The translations under genes were made by a program, and so were the position numbers. A model generated the notes under the pieces. It saw nothing but the letters and a program-made list of their open reading frames with translations, was not told the DNA's origin and did no database searches. Shown here piece by piece: positions 33,407 to 41,034 of a stretch of 56,836 nucleotides of DNA (positions within the stretch are counted from its first letter, which is position 1; the number at the start of each line of letters is the position of its first letter). The stretch comes from Candidatus Aenigmatarchaeota archaeon. Lineage in GTDB: Archaea > Aenigmatarchaeota > Aenigmatarchaeia > CG10238-14 > SCSR01. The stretch spans positions 1 through 56,836 of the forward strand of contig JAGVVV010000004.1 of NCBI GenBank assembly GCA_018304615.1. Reading direction: 5' to 3'.

Positions 33407-33550
33407 TCAACTGTTTGTGGAGTTATTTCTCAGTGTCTTGTCATGACTAGGGAACAGAGAATTGACATCAAACTTCAAAAAATAATATCCAACAACCACT
33501 ACGATGAGTAGCAAAAAGAATAGAAAGAGGACTATTACATCTCTTCTCAT
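33407..33550 (-). CDS. Small single-pass membrane protein (not in ORF track)
   Basis: The protein has 47 residues: 'MRRDVIVLFLFFLLLIVVVVGYYFLKFDV', one helix with a basic N-terminus, then a short polar tail. No family is recognised. It is downstream of the membrane gene at 33563 on the same strand (12-nt gap), so possibly co-transcribed. Confidence 0.45.
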   Translation of the reverse strand: MRRDVIVLFLFFLLLIVVVVGYYFLKFDVNSLFPSHDKTLRNNSTNS

Positions 33551-33562
33551 CTGATCACGAAG

Positions 33563-33859
33563 TTAAAGGTCTACTTTAACTCCACCGAATTTTTTAGCAA
33601 CCCAGTTGTACAGCCAAGCGAAAAGGTATCCTCCGATGAACCCGGCTATCCCGTAACTTATCGGGAATATTATCAGTCCAGCAATTCCGACTGCAGGTCC
33701 CATCCCCATCATCTCGAAGCCCTGGAACATTCTTCCCGTGAAGTCAGCTACGGAGAGACCCAGCACGATCATGATTCCAACTACTAGGCCCCATATGACG
33801 CCCATCACAGCTGAAATCCTCGCTGTTGACATTGGGTCGATTGATTTCAATACTCTCAA
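33563..33859 (-). CDS. DUF3566-like membrane protein
   Basis: I set a TTG start at 33859 with GTGAT just upstream, giving 'LRVLKSIDPMSTARISAVMGVIWGLVVGI'. The pattern 'K.IDP.S.AKI' ahead of a membrane helix is typical of a widespread archaeal 4-TM-like family. Helices are at about 15-40 and 50-85, then a polar end. The 33892 start is possible but adds an odd stretch. The function is unknown. Confidence 0.6.
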   Translation of the reverse strand: MRVLKSIDPMSTARISAVMGVIWGLVVGIMIVLGLSVADFTGRMFQGFEMMGMGPAVGIAGLIIFPISYGIAGFIGGYLFAWLYNWVAKKFGGVKVDL

Positions 33860-33966
33860 TTTATCACTAAGAATAATTCGAATTGGGACCAAATAAAAGG
33901 AGGTGTTTCGACTGTTTATTTTAAATAAGTTCGAAATATTTAATCATAGCACAAGAGGAAGTTAGA

Positions 33967-35454
33967 ATGAAGCAATTGATTCACAAAGGGGTTATTGTTC
34001 CCAAGTACGAAGCTAAAGGTTTCCGTCTCAAGTTCAGAGGAAAAACTATTTCACTCACTGCAAAACAGGAAGAGATGGCTGTCGCATGGGTGAGGAAGTT
34101 GGGAACTGAATATGTGGAAGATCCAGTTTTTATAAAGAATTTCTTTGATGATTTCTGCAAAGCTCTTGGGGTTCAAGGTTCGAAACAGGATTTTGACTTT
34201 TCTGAAATCAAAGAGTATGTAGAGAAAGAAAGAGAAGAGAAGCTGAAAATTACAAAGGAAGAAAAGAAGAAATTAGCTTCAACAAGAAAAGAGATTCGCG
34301 AGAAAAATAAAGAAAAATACGGATTTGCAACTGTGGACGGCGAGGTTGTCGAACTTGGAAATTACATGGCCGAGCCGAGTTCAATTTTCATGGGAAGAGG
34401 CAAACACCCGTTAAGAGGGAAATGGAAAGAGGGAGCGACTGAAGAGGAGATAATCTTGAATCTTTCTCCTGATGCTCCAAGGCCACCAGGAAAATGGAAA
34501 CAGATCGTATGGAACCAAAATTTTATGTGGATTGCAAGATGGGACGATAAATTAAGAGGCAAAGAAAAATATGTTTGGTTATCTGATACTTCTTTTCCCA
34601 AGCAAGAGAGAGAGATCGAGAAGTTTAATAAAGCGAGTGAGTTGGGAAAGAAGTATGATCTGCTGAAGAAACACATTAACGACAACTTGAATTCTCCTGA
34701 CATCAAGACGAGAAAAATAGCTACTGCCTGTTATCTTATCGATTCATTGAGCATGAGAGTTGGTGATGAAAAAGATGAAGATGAAGCTGACACTGTAGGC
34801 GCGACTACCTTGACTCCAAGTAATCTGAAAATAGAAGGAAATCACGTCAAGTTTGATTTCCTGGGAAAGGATTCTGTCAGATTGCAGAAGGATATAGAAT
34901 TACCAGAACAGGTAGTGAAAAATTTAAAAGAATTCATTTCTCAATCCAAGCCTTCAATTTTTGAAGGCGTTCGATCAGAGAATGTGAATGAATTCCTGAG
35001 TTCTGTCGTTCCAGAAATCAGCGCCAAAGTCTTTCGTACTTATCATGCATCCAGAGAGGTTGAAAATTATCTGAAAAAAGAAAAAATATCTGAGAGCGAT
35101 CCGGTAGATTATAAAAAATATGTTGCTACCATGGCAAATCTTCAGGCAGCCATAGTATGTAACCACAAGAGGAAACTGCCTGCTAAATGGAAAGAGACTC
35201 TCGAGAAAAAAGTCGACAGGTTGAAGATGTTGAAGGAAAAGAAAGGAAAGAAGACTCCGGAACGTGTCAAATCCATGGAATTAAAGATAAAGCTGATGAA
35301 GGAGACGAAGGACTACAATCTAAACACTTCGCTGAAGAGCTACATAGATCCCAGAATTTATTACAAGTGGAGCAAGAAGGCCGATTTTGACTGGAAAAAA
35401 TTCTATTCGAAGAATCTTCAGAAAAAATTCTCTTGGGTCGAGAAGGAAAAATAG
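33967..35454 (+). CDS. DNA topoisomerase IB, eukaryote-like
   Basis: The protein has 495 residues. It has the order of eukaryotic Topo I: an N-terminal core ('NFMWIARWDDKLRGKEKYVWL'), a catalytic Arg/Lys region ('IDSLSMRVGDEKDEDEADTVGATTL', 'TYHASREVENYL'), 'NLQAAIVCNHKRKLP', a linker coiled coil, and a C-terminal active site 'TSLKSYIDPRIYYKW' with Tyr at about residue 459. It relaxes both positive and negative supercoils by a 3'-phosphotyrosine intermediate. In archaea this enzyme is known mainly from Thaumarchaeota-related groups. It has a 59-nt intergenic promoter region. Confidence 0.92.
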   Translation: MKQLIHKGVIVPKYEAKGFRLKFRGKTISLTAKQEEMAVAWVRKLGTEYVEDPVFIKNFFDDFCKALGVQGSKQDFDFSEIKEYVEKEREEKLKITKEEKKKLASTRKEIREKNKEKYGFATVDGEVVELGNYMAEPSSIFMGRGKHPLRGKWKEGATEEEIILNLSPDAPRPPGKWKQIVWNQNFMWIARWDDKLRGKEKYVWLSDTSFPKQEREIEKFNKASELGKKYDLLKKHINDNLNSPDIKTRKIATACYLIDSLSMRVGDEKDEDEADTVGATTLTPSNLKIEGNHVKFDFLGKDSVRLQKDIELPEQVVKNLKEFISQSKPSIFEGVRSENVNEFLSSVVPEISAKVFRTYHASREVENYLKKEKISESDPVDYKKYVATMANLQAAIVCNHKRKLPAKWKETLEKKVDRLKMLKEKKGKKTPERVKSMELKIKLMKETKDYNLNTSLKSYIDPRIYYKWSKKADFDWKKFYSKNLQKKFSWVEKEK

Positions 35455-35457
35455 AAA

Positions 35458-36666
35458 TTAATGATAGGTTCTTCTGGAAAATCGTCTGCCGAATCTTGAA
35501 CCAAATCTTCTCCTTCCAAAGGATGTGTGTTCGGCAGATCTGTAAGTGTTGAATGGCAATATTTTGAAATCTCTGACTTCCATTTTCTGGATATCGTAAT
35601 CAAAATTGTGTATTATTTTTCTGAATGCATTGTGGTCTTCTCTGGTCAAAAGAGAGATGGCTTTTCCAGATTCTCCTGCTCTGGCAGTTCTTCCAATTCT
35701 ATTCATGTAATCTTCTGCATATTTCGGAATCCCGTAATTGAAAATGTGAGTGACATTTTTAATGTCTAAACCTCTCGCAGCCACGTCAGTTGCAACTAAA
35801 ATTTTTACGATACCTCGATGGAAATCTGCCATTACTTTTTCTCTCCTTGACTGAGTCAAACCTCCGTGCAAAGCCGTCGCGTTTATGCCGTTGTTCTGAA
35901 GGTTTCTAGAGACTGCATCCGCTTCTTTCCTTGAATTGCAGAAAATTATTGCCAGTTCCCCGTCCTCTTGGTTAATCAAGTGAACTAGTAAAGAAAATTT
36001 GCTTCTTTGATCAATATCGACGTAAAATTGTTTTAAGATGTCATCTCTTACTTTAGTTTCTGTCTGTATCTTTTTTGCATTTTTTGTGAATCTGTCCCTC
36101 ATTTTTGCCAAGTTGTATGGCATGGTAGCACTGAACAGAAGAGTTTGCCTGTCTTTCGGGATGTGCTGCTCTATCGTCATGATGTCTTCGATGAAGCCCA
36201 TGTCTATCATCTTGTCGGCTTCGTCCAAAACAAACATTTTCAAATTTCTCGCGTCCATTGTTCCTCTTTTCATGTGGTCTAGAACCCTACCAGGAGTGCC
36301 GACGACAATTTCCGCATGCTTCAGGCCAGAAAACTGAGGTTCCATTGATACCCCTCCGTAAACCTCTTGTATGAAAAGTCCTTTGAGGCGTGAGAATTTC
36401 TTGAGCTCACTTGCTATTTGCAGTGAAAGTTCTCTTGTAGGAGCCAAAACTAGAGCTTGAATCTTACCGCCCTTTACAACTTTCTCTACCAGAGGAATCC
36501 CAAAGGCTCCTGTTTTTCCAGACCCTGTTTCCGATTGTCCAATAACGTCATGACCTTGCTTGATGAAAGGAATAGTTTCAATCTGAATTCTCGTAGGCTT
36601 TTCAAAACCGATACCGCTAAGTGAATCGTATACGCTCTTCTCTATGTTCATCTCTTCGAATTTCAT
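35458..36666 (-). CDS. DEAD-box RNA helicase with Arg/Phe-rich tail
   Basis: At 402 residues all core motifs are present: Q motif ('FEKPTRIQIETIP'), 'SETGSGKT' (I), 'APTRELS' (Ia), 'TPGR' (Ib), 'DEAD' (II), 'SAT' (III), 'LVATDVAARGLDI' and 'IGRTARAG' (VI). The C-terminal 'FGRRRFGSRFGRRFSRRTYH' is an RNA-binding tail. It unwinds short RNA duplexes. It is convergent with topoisomerase IB (3 nt). Confidence 0.92.
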   Translation of the reverse strand: MKFEEMNIEKSVYDSLSGIGFEKPTRIQIETIPFIKQGHDVIGQSETGSGKTGAFGIPLVEKVVKGGKIQALVLAPTRELSLQIASELKKFSRLKGLFIQEVYGGVSMEPQFSGLKHAEIVVGTPGRVLDHMKRGTMDARNLKMFVLDEADKMIDMGFIEDIMTIEQHIPKDRQTLLFSATMPYNLAKMRDRFTKNAKKIQTETKVRDDILKQFYVDIDQRSKFSLLVHLINQEDGELAIIFCNSRKEADAVSRNLQNNGINATALHGGLTQSRREKVMADFHRGIVKILVATDVAARGLDIKNVTHIFNYGIPKYAEDYMNRIGRTARAGESGKAISLLTREDHNAFRKIIHNFDYDIQKMEVRDFKILPFNTYRSAEHTSFGRRRFGSRFGRRFSRRTYH

Positions 36667-36823
36667 ATTGATTCTCCTTTTCGATCAAGCCACAAGAGCA
36701 TTAGAATTAGTATGTAAACCAACGCTAATTGTCACGAGCTTTGTACTTTTTCTTTAGATTACAATCGGAAGTTGAGTATTTAAGCTTTCTCTTTATTTAA
36801 CATTTCAAAAACAATATTATTTT

Positions 36824-37081
36824 ATGGAAACGTACGATTCCGAAGAAGTGAAAAAAATTCTTGCTATGTTGAGAGGAATCAACTCTAAAGTCAAAAAATC
36901 CAAAAGTCTAGAGCCTACAAGACTAGAAAAGCAGATAAAATACCTTGAGCAGAGGCTAAAATTCTTCAATCCTACAAAAGAGATGCTAGGATACATCATC
37001 AATCATGCCGAAAAGTCCAATCCTAAACTAGATCCTATTCTTCTACAAAGGCTGAAAGAAGAATATGCTAAAAAATTATAA
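36824..37081 (+). CDS. Small charged protein, paralogue of 40740-40979
   Basis: The protein has 85 residues. The core 'IKYLEQRLKFFNPTKEMLGYIINHAEK' matches 'IRYLDQRHKFFNPTRDMLIYIIDHGEK' in the other copy, so it is a two-member family. It is helical, Lys/Glu-rich, with no cysteine or membrane helix. The function is unknown. The 3' end is part of an 84-bp exact tandem duplication, whose second copy lies after the stop. Confidence 0.7.
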   Translation: METYDSEEVKKILAMLRGINSKVKKSKSLEPTRLEKQIKYLEQRLKFFNPTKEMLGYIINHAEKSNPKLDPILLQRLKEEYAKKL

Positions 37082-37166
37082 TTCAATCATGCCGAAAAGT
37101 CCAATCCTAAACTAGATCCTATTCTTCTACAAAGGCTGAAAGAAGAATATGCTAAAAAATTATAAT
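37000..37166. repeat. 84-bp tandem duplication at the end of the 36824 gene
   Basis: The block beginning AATCATGCCGAAAAGTCC is repeated exactly 84 bp later (first copy about 37000-37082, second about 37084-37165). The second copy carries the last 27 codons again but beyond the stop. It is either a recent slippage event or an assembly artefact. Confidence 0.85.
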
Positions 37167-37255
37167 GTGCTCCCGACGAGCAGTGTATCAAATTGTGACT
37201 GCTCCAACATTCGGCTGTTTTTTACAGTTGTAAACAAAGTTTTTACAGCTGTAAA
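37167..37255 (+). repeat. Spacer repeat copy 1 (two palindromes)
   Basis: It opens GTGCTCCCGACGAGCAGTG and holds TTTACAGTTGTAAA (37221-37234) and TTTACAGCTGTAAA (37242-37255). It is between convergent gene ends. See finding on the repeat family. Confidence 0.75.
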
Positions 37256-37258
37256 TAA

Positions 37259-37591
37259 TTATGAGTGTAGTTTTAACACTCTTCGAATAAGTAACTCTGG
37301 TGCCTCAGTTAAAGGTATCTTCTCTCTAAGTTCTTTAAGTCTATCTGGAGTACCGTTATACATAAGTAGCATTGGATTTATAGAAACAGCTCTATCAGGA
37401 AAAACAGAAACTTCAGCTTCACATCTATAATGCTTTTCATTTTGGCTTTGGCTTTGAAGTTCCAAATTCAAAAAATAAGCTCTTGTGGGAGGTATTGAAG
37501 GTACAGTTGCCAATGTTAGATAACCCAAAGATTTCAGTATCTTATCCAAGTTTTCTAATTGATTTTTTTCTAAAGTGAAAAAATCTGCCAT
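37259..37591 (-). CDS. Hypothetical 110-residue protein
   Basis: No family is recognised. It is a compact soluble protein starting 'FFTLEKNQLENLDKILKSLGYLTLATV' and ending 'LTEAPELLIRRVLKLHS'. It lies between two spacer repeats (37167-37255 and 37635-37700) like a single-gene cassette. A small regulator or toxin-antitoxin component is possible, but nothing in the sequence decides. Confidence 0.55.
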   Translation of the reverse strand: MADFFTLEKNQLENLDKILKSLGYLTLATVPSIPPTRAYFLNLELQSQSQNEKHYRCEAEVSVFPDRAVSINPMLLMYNGTPDRLKELREKIPLTEAPELLIRRVLKLHS

Positions 37592-37634
37592 GTCTCTAAT
37601 TTGAAGGATGAAACTCTAATCTTTATCTATAAAA

Positions 37635-37700
37635 GTGCTCCCGACGAGCATAGCATCAGCATTAACATTTAGGGGATTTTTATTTACAGCTGTAAATAAT
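37635..37700 (+). repeat. Spacer repeat copy 2 (20-bp perfect palindrome)
   Basis: GTGCTCCCGACGAGCA, then CATTTAGGGGATTTTTA, then TTATTTACAGCTGTAAATAA, a perfect 20-bp palindrome. It is about 45 nt upstream of the minus-strand gene at 37259-37591. Confidence 0.8.
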
Positions 37701-38059
37701 TACTCAAAATCAATTCTAAATTCTTTGCCGTGTCTATGAAATCCTAATCTTTCATATAATTTATGAACTTCTGGATTATCATCTCTGCTTGTTGTAATCA
37801 GTTTGTAACATTCCTGCTTTGCTACTTCTATTAGCTCTTTTAGAACAGCAGTTCCATAACCCTGACCTCGCTTTGATGTTTCAACAAAAACTCCTGTCAT
37901 AAATCCGAACGGTTTTGAATGATATGCAAATGGTGAGTCAGAAGGTAAAATATAAAGATAAGCTCGAGCAACTTCATTTTCCTCTTCTAAAATTGAAAAT
38001 TTAATACCTTGTGCGACAATCTTGTTTTTCTGCACTTGCATATTCACAACTAACATCAT
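37700..38059 (-). CDS. GNAT-family N-acetyltransferase
   Basis: At 119 residues (or 113 if started at the Met at 38041), the acetyl-CoA loop 'RGQGYGTAVLKELI' and the following 'YKLITTSRDDNPEVHKLYERLGF' are canonical GNAT motifs A and B. The substrate is unknown: possibly a small molecule or a protein N-terminus. It is flanked on both sides by the spacer repeat. Confidence 0.85.
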   Translation of the reverse strand: MMLVVNMQVQKNKIVAQGIKFSILEEENEVARAYLYILPSDSPFAYHSKPFGFMTGVFVETSKRGQGYGTAVLKELIEVAKQECYKLITTSRDDNPEVHKLYERLGFHRHGKEFRIDFE

Positions 38060-38095
38060 TAAATATTAATGAATGATGTAGGTTCGAAAATCTTG

Positions 38096-38126
38096 TTTAC
38101 AGCTGTAAATTGTTTACATATGTAAA
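38096..38126 (+). repeat. Spacer repeat palindromes next to tRNA-Glu
   Basis: TTTACAGCTGTAAA (38096-38109) and TTTACATATGTAAA (38113-38126), both perfect palindromes, sit 6 nt before the 3' end of tRNA-Glu and about 37 nt upstream of the GNAT gene start. Confidence 0.75.
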
Positions 38127-38131
38127 AAACT

Positions 38132-38219
38132 TGCTCCCAACGGGATTTGAACCCGTGTCAATGGCTTTTTCCCAAACGTCGAGAAGCCATGATCCTTAAC
38201 CGGACTAGACGATGGGAGC
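38132..38219 (-). tRNA. tRNA-Glu (CUC) with 13-nt BHB intron
   Basis: Acceptor GCTCCCA/TGGGAGC, T arm ACGGG-TTCAAAT-CCCGT, discriminator A. The anticodon stem ATGGC/GCCAT has a 20-nt loop, 13 nt longer than normal. The intron is 38167-38179 on the plus coordinates, after position 37. TTCT in the exon pairs with GGAA in the intron, giving 3-nt bulges CG/A and AA/A, the canonical BHB. Confidence 0.93.
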
Positions 38220-38264
38220 TTCTAAATGTAATTTGTTTAATTGGAAGAAGTAGATATAAAGATT

Positions 38265-38480
38265 CTATATCCTGCTCAGTTTAGTACTCTTCAAAACTTC
38301 AAAACAGTTTATGCACACAGGGGCAGATCTCTCATCGTGCGATTTGTCCCCGCTCCTAGAAATCGGTATTCTGTGTCTTTTGACATGGATGTCGCACACA
38401 GGAATCCAGCAATTCGTGCAGGTCTCAGTGGCTTTTTTGTCGCAGCTCTTTATCACACAAGACTTCACGTTTTCAGGCAT
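38265..38480 (-). CDS. Small zinc-binding protein
   Basis: The protein has 71 residues. Cys/His pairs are 'CVIKSC', 'CTNCWIPVCDIHVKRH' and 'CINC', consistent with a treble-clef or B-box-like zinc site with two metals. The family is not recognised. It is downstream (minus strand) of the tRNA-Glu gene and overlaps the start of nothing. The role is unknown. Confidence 0.6.
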   Translation of the reverse strand: MPENVKSCVIKSCDKKATETCTNCWIPVCDIHVKRHRIPISRSGDKSHDERSAPVCINCFEVLKSTKLSRI

Positions 38481-38536
38481 CGTTCCCCTTTAGTAATTGT
38501 CTTTTCAAATATTTGGGGTTATGATTAGAACAAGTT

Positions 38537-39355
38537 TCAATCATTTCCAGTCGAATTAGACTTGTTTTCGTGTTCGCCGCTTTTCCCACGAGTCGTGGTT
38601 GTGGTTACTATAGTTGTCGTGTTAGTGTTTGAAGTTTCATTTTCCTCTTCATGCGCTCTCTGAGGTATCTCATGACCTGCCGGATTTATCCTGATGGTTT
38701 CATTGCAGTTTTCTTCACATGATTGATTGTGTTCGCTCTCTTTTTCGACGTGAGTCTGATTTTCTCTAGTCGTAACATTGAAGGTTTCAGTGAATGACTG
38801 GTTTCCAACTATGAAGGTGACGTTGACAAGCCCGGTTATATTTCTGTGTTCTAAGATGTTTTCAACAGCAGTCTCATGGCCGTGAGAAGAGACGTTTATG
38901 GCATGTTCAATGTTGTCTTTAGCTTGATCAGGAGCATTCTCCTCTACGTCTTGGAGAACAAGCCGATGTTTGAAAGTGACCGCCGCAACATGCTCGGCAA
39001 GTTCTGTCACATTTTGCCCTGAAGCCTTGGTTACATTTATCTCCCTGTCAGTTTCATTCATCTCTCTCTCAAACCTTTGTGTGAGACCAGGAATCAAATC
39101 TGTCTTATTCAGTGCAATGGATTCGTTCAATTCAGCCAGCCTTCTTTCAGCGAATTGAAGATGAAGTTTGGCCTTATCCTGAGGGCTGAATGTAAATAAT
39201 AATTGGAATCTTTCAAACACGTCTTGAAAAACTGCAAACACATTGTCTGGTAATATGCCTGGGCTCGCAATCACTACATTCGTATTCCGAGCTGTAGCCA
39301 AGTATCCGAAAGTCAACAGGAATCCAAATAATATCGGTAAAATATGGATTTTCAT
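38537..39355 (-). CDS. Secreted DUF5667-like protein
   Basis: The protein has 272 residues: signal peptide (about 1-30, 'PILFGFLLTFGYLATA'), then 'SPGILPDNVFAVFQDVFERFQLLFTFSPQDKAKLHLQFAERRLAELNE', which matches the DUF5667 helical domain seen in many DPANN exoproteins. Many sequons and a Thr/Asn tail rich in 'TTTT' follow. The function is not established. It is just upstream of a spacer repeat and separate from the rhomboid gene. Confidence 0.75.
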   Translation of the reverse strand: MKIHILPILFGFLLTFGYLATARNTNVVIASPGILPDNVFAVFQDVFERFQLLFTFSPQDKAKLHLQFAERRLAELNESIALNKTDLIPGLTQRFEREMNETDREINVTKASGQNVTELAEHVAAVTFKHRLVLQDVEENAPDQAKDNIEHAINVSSHGHETAVENILEHRNITGLVNVTFIVGNQSFTETFNVTTRENQTHVEKESEHNQSCEENCNETIRINPAGHEIPQRAHEEENETSNTNTTTIVTTTTTRGKSGEHENKSNSTGND

Positions 39356-39434
39356 TACATTATTATTGCTTTCCTTTTTAAAAAGCCTTGTGGAACCGAA
39401 GTGAATCGAATTTGAAGCAAACTGGGAGATTTTA

Positions 39435-39448
39435 TTTACAGCTGTAAA
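39435..39448 (+). repeat. Spacer repeat palindrome TTTACAGCTGTAAA
   Basis: A perfect 14-bp palindrome after 'GGGAGATTTTATT', between the DUF5667 gene start (39355) and the rhomboid gene stop (39461). Confidence 0.7.
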
Positions 39449-39460
39449 GAGTTCCCAATG

Positions 39461-40102
39461 TTAATGTTTCATATATTTCTTTTCCCATTCTCTGAAATAT
39501 TCTTCATCTAGCTTTATTTTTTCCTTCTTCTTCTCAGCAACTTTGTACCTAGGCCTTATCAAGAATCCAACAACAATTCCAGCACCGAGTCCAGCCAAAT
39601 GTCCAATGTTTGCAATAGAGCTAGGATAAAAAACTCCTCCTAGATCAAGAGCAGCCCATATTATCACTGCAACTATCATCGGAATAGGGATTCCGAAAGC
39701 GAAAACAACCATCTTCGGCCTTATCACAGCCAATACCCCCATTATTCCAAATATTGCCCCTGACGCTCCTATGACTGAAGGATAGAAGAACAGGCTCACA
39801 ATTCCTGCGAATATTCCAGAAGAGAAAAATACTAGGAGGAAATTTCTTGATCCTACTATTTTTTCAAGAATTAATCCAAATAGAACAAGCGAAAACAAGT
39901 TTGAAAATACATGATTCAGGTTTGCATGAAGGAAGATGTATGTCAGAACTGACCAGGGCTGTTGAAAAAATGTTGAAGAAATCAAGGCGAAGTTATCAGT
40001 GTAAAAAGGAAAGATATTTTGCAAAGCAAAAACTGCGAGTATGATTAACGAAAGCTTGGCTGCATACCAGTTAAATTCTTCTTTTTTTTTAAAATCTTGC
40101 AT
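39461..40102 (-). CDS. Rhomboid-family intramembrane serine protease
   Basis: I set the start at 40102 (ATG; the track's TTG at 40123 is less likely). The product has about 213 residues and six helices. 'FLHANLNHVFSNLFSLVLFG' is the family's HxxxNHLxxN region. 'GASGAIFGIMG' carries the catalytic Ser and 'NIGHLAGLGAG' the catalytic His. It cleaves single-pass membrane proteins. The basic C-terminal tail is Lys-rich. Spacer repeats lie on both sides. Confidence 0.92.
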   Translation of the reverse strand: MQDFKKKEEFNWYAAKLSLIILAVFALQNIFPFYTDNFALISSTFFQQPWSVLTYIFLHANLNHVFSNLFSLVLFGLILEKIVGSRNFLLVFFSSGIFAGIVSLFFYPSVIGASGAIFGIMGVLAVIRPKMVVFAFGIPIPMIVAVIIWAALDLGGVFYPSSIANIGHLAGLGAGIVVGFLIRPRYKVAEKKKEKIKLDEEYFREWEKKYMKH

Positions 40103-40155
40103 AAGAATTAATACACTTTTCAATTAAAAATGATTTTTACAGAAAATACAAAAAA

Positions 40156-40220
40156 GTGCTCCCACCGAGCAGTGTCTCAAAATGGTAAATCTCCTACATT
40201 TGGTTGTTTACAGCTGTAAA
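40156..40220 (+). repeat. Spacer repeat copy (second subtype)
   Basis: GTGCTCCCACCGAGCAGTG then AAATCTCCTACATTTGG and TTTACAGCTGTAAA at 40207-40220. The middle matches the copies at 37167 and 47353, not the TTAGGGG type. Confidence 0.8.
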
Positions 40221-40238
40221 AAAATAGTGCATCGCTAA

Positions 40239-40270
40239 ATCATTCAAGGCATGCGCTCGCATTGAATGAT
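40239..40270. repeat. 9-bp inverted repeat in a gene-poor stretch
   Basis: ATCATTCAA and TTGAATGAT flank 14 nt (GGCATGCGCTCGCA). The wider stretch 40124-40739 has this, the repeat above, AT-rich DNA and one possible microprotein, but no ordinary gene. I see no RNA gene in it. Confidence 0.5.
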
Positions 40271-40574
40271 ATGCCATGACATACTTCCCGCATTATTTAC
40301 TTTAGGTTAAAAAATTTACAGAATCAATTTGTAATATATCACATCATTTTTTTTATCAAGACTTTCAAAAATTTTCTTATTTTTCACAAGAAAAATTAAA
40401 TGATTCCATAACAATAATTAGTCTTCTAAAGTATATGTCAGAATCGATAATGCCTTATTCAATGCACTAATCCTTGCGATACCAATGGATAATATCAATA
40501 ATGTGAAACAGATAGAATTAATTTCTAGTATATCTTTGGAATATTAGATAATAATTGTTTTCTGTTGAATTGAA

Positions 40575-40679
40575 GTGATTAAATTGAAACATGTTTGCCC
40601 TAAATGTCATTTAAGAAAATCAGCAAGGCTTTATCATAGTCATGTAAAAACTTGCGCAACTCATGATGTAAGAGATTGA
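40575..40679 (+). CDS. Possible 34-residue C2H2-type zinc microprotein
   Basis: From a GTG start the frame reads 'HVCPKCHLRKSARLYHSHVKTC', a Cys-x2-Cys ... His-x3-His-like spacing. There is no clear ribosome binding site, so this is a weak call. The zinc pattern in an otherwise gene-less AT-rich stretch is the reason to list it. Confidence 0.25.
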   Translation: MIKLKHVCPKCHLRKSARLYHSHVKTCATHDVRD

Positions 40680-40739
40680 TGGAATACCAGGAAATACTAG
40701 TATATACCAAAACTCTACAAGAAAAGAAGAAGTTGAAAA

Positions 40740-40979
40740 TTATTCTTTACCAGCCAAATCTTCTTTCATCTTGCTAAGAAGTGCTTGGTTCAAACCGAAT
40801 TTCTCACCATGATCAATTATATAAATCAGCATATCTCTCGTTGGATTGAAGAACTTGTGCCTTTGGTCAAGATATCTTATAGTCTTTTCAATTTTCTCCT
40901 TCTTTCCTTTTTTTTGAGTTTTTATATTTTTGAGTACATGAATTAGCATGTTTACCTCATCAGAAGTGTATTCTACCAT
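40740..40979 (-). CDS. Small charged protein, paralogue of 36824-37081
   Basis: The protein has 79 residues. The shared core is 'IRYLDQRHKFFNPTRDMLIYIIDHGEK'. N-terminal 'SDEVNMLIHVLKNI' and a charged tail flank it. It is a soluble helical pair with no recognised family. The two copies lie 3.7 kb apart on opposite strands, so a recent duplication is not obvious. Confidence 0.65.
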   Translation of the reverse strand: MVEYTSDEVNMLIHVLKNIKTQKKGKKEKIEKTIRYLDQRHKFFNPTRDMLIYIIDHGEKFGLNQALLSKMKEDLAGKE

Positions 40980-41034
40980 ATTATAATATTAAATTTTAAA
41001 GTAGTATTACTTTTCATTTTCCACTTTTTAAAAA

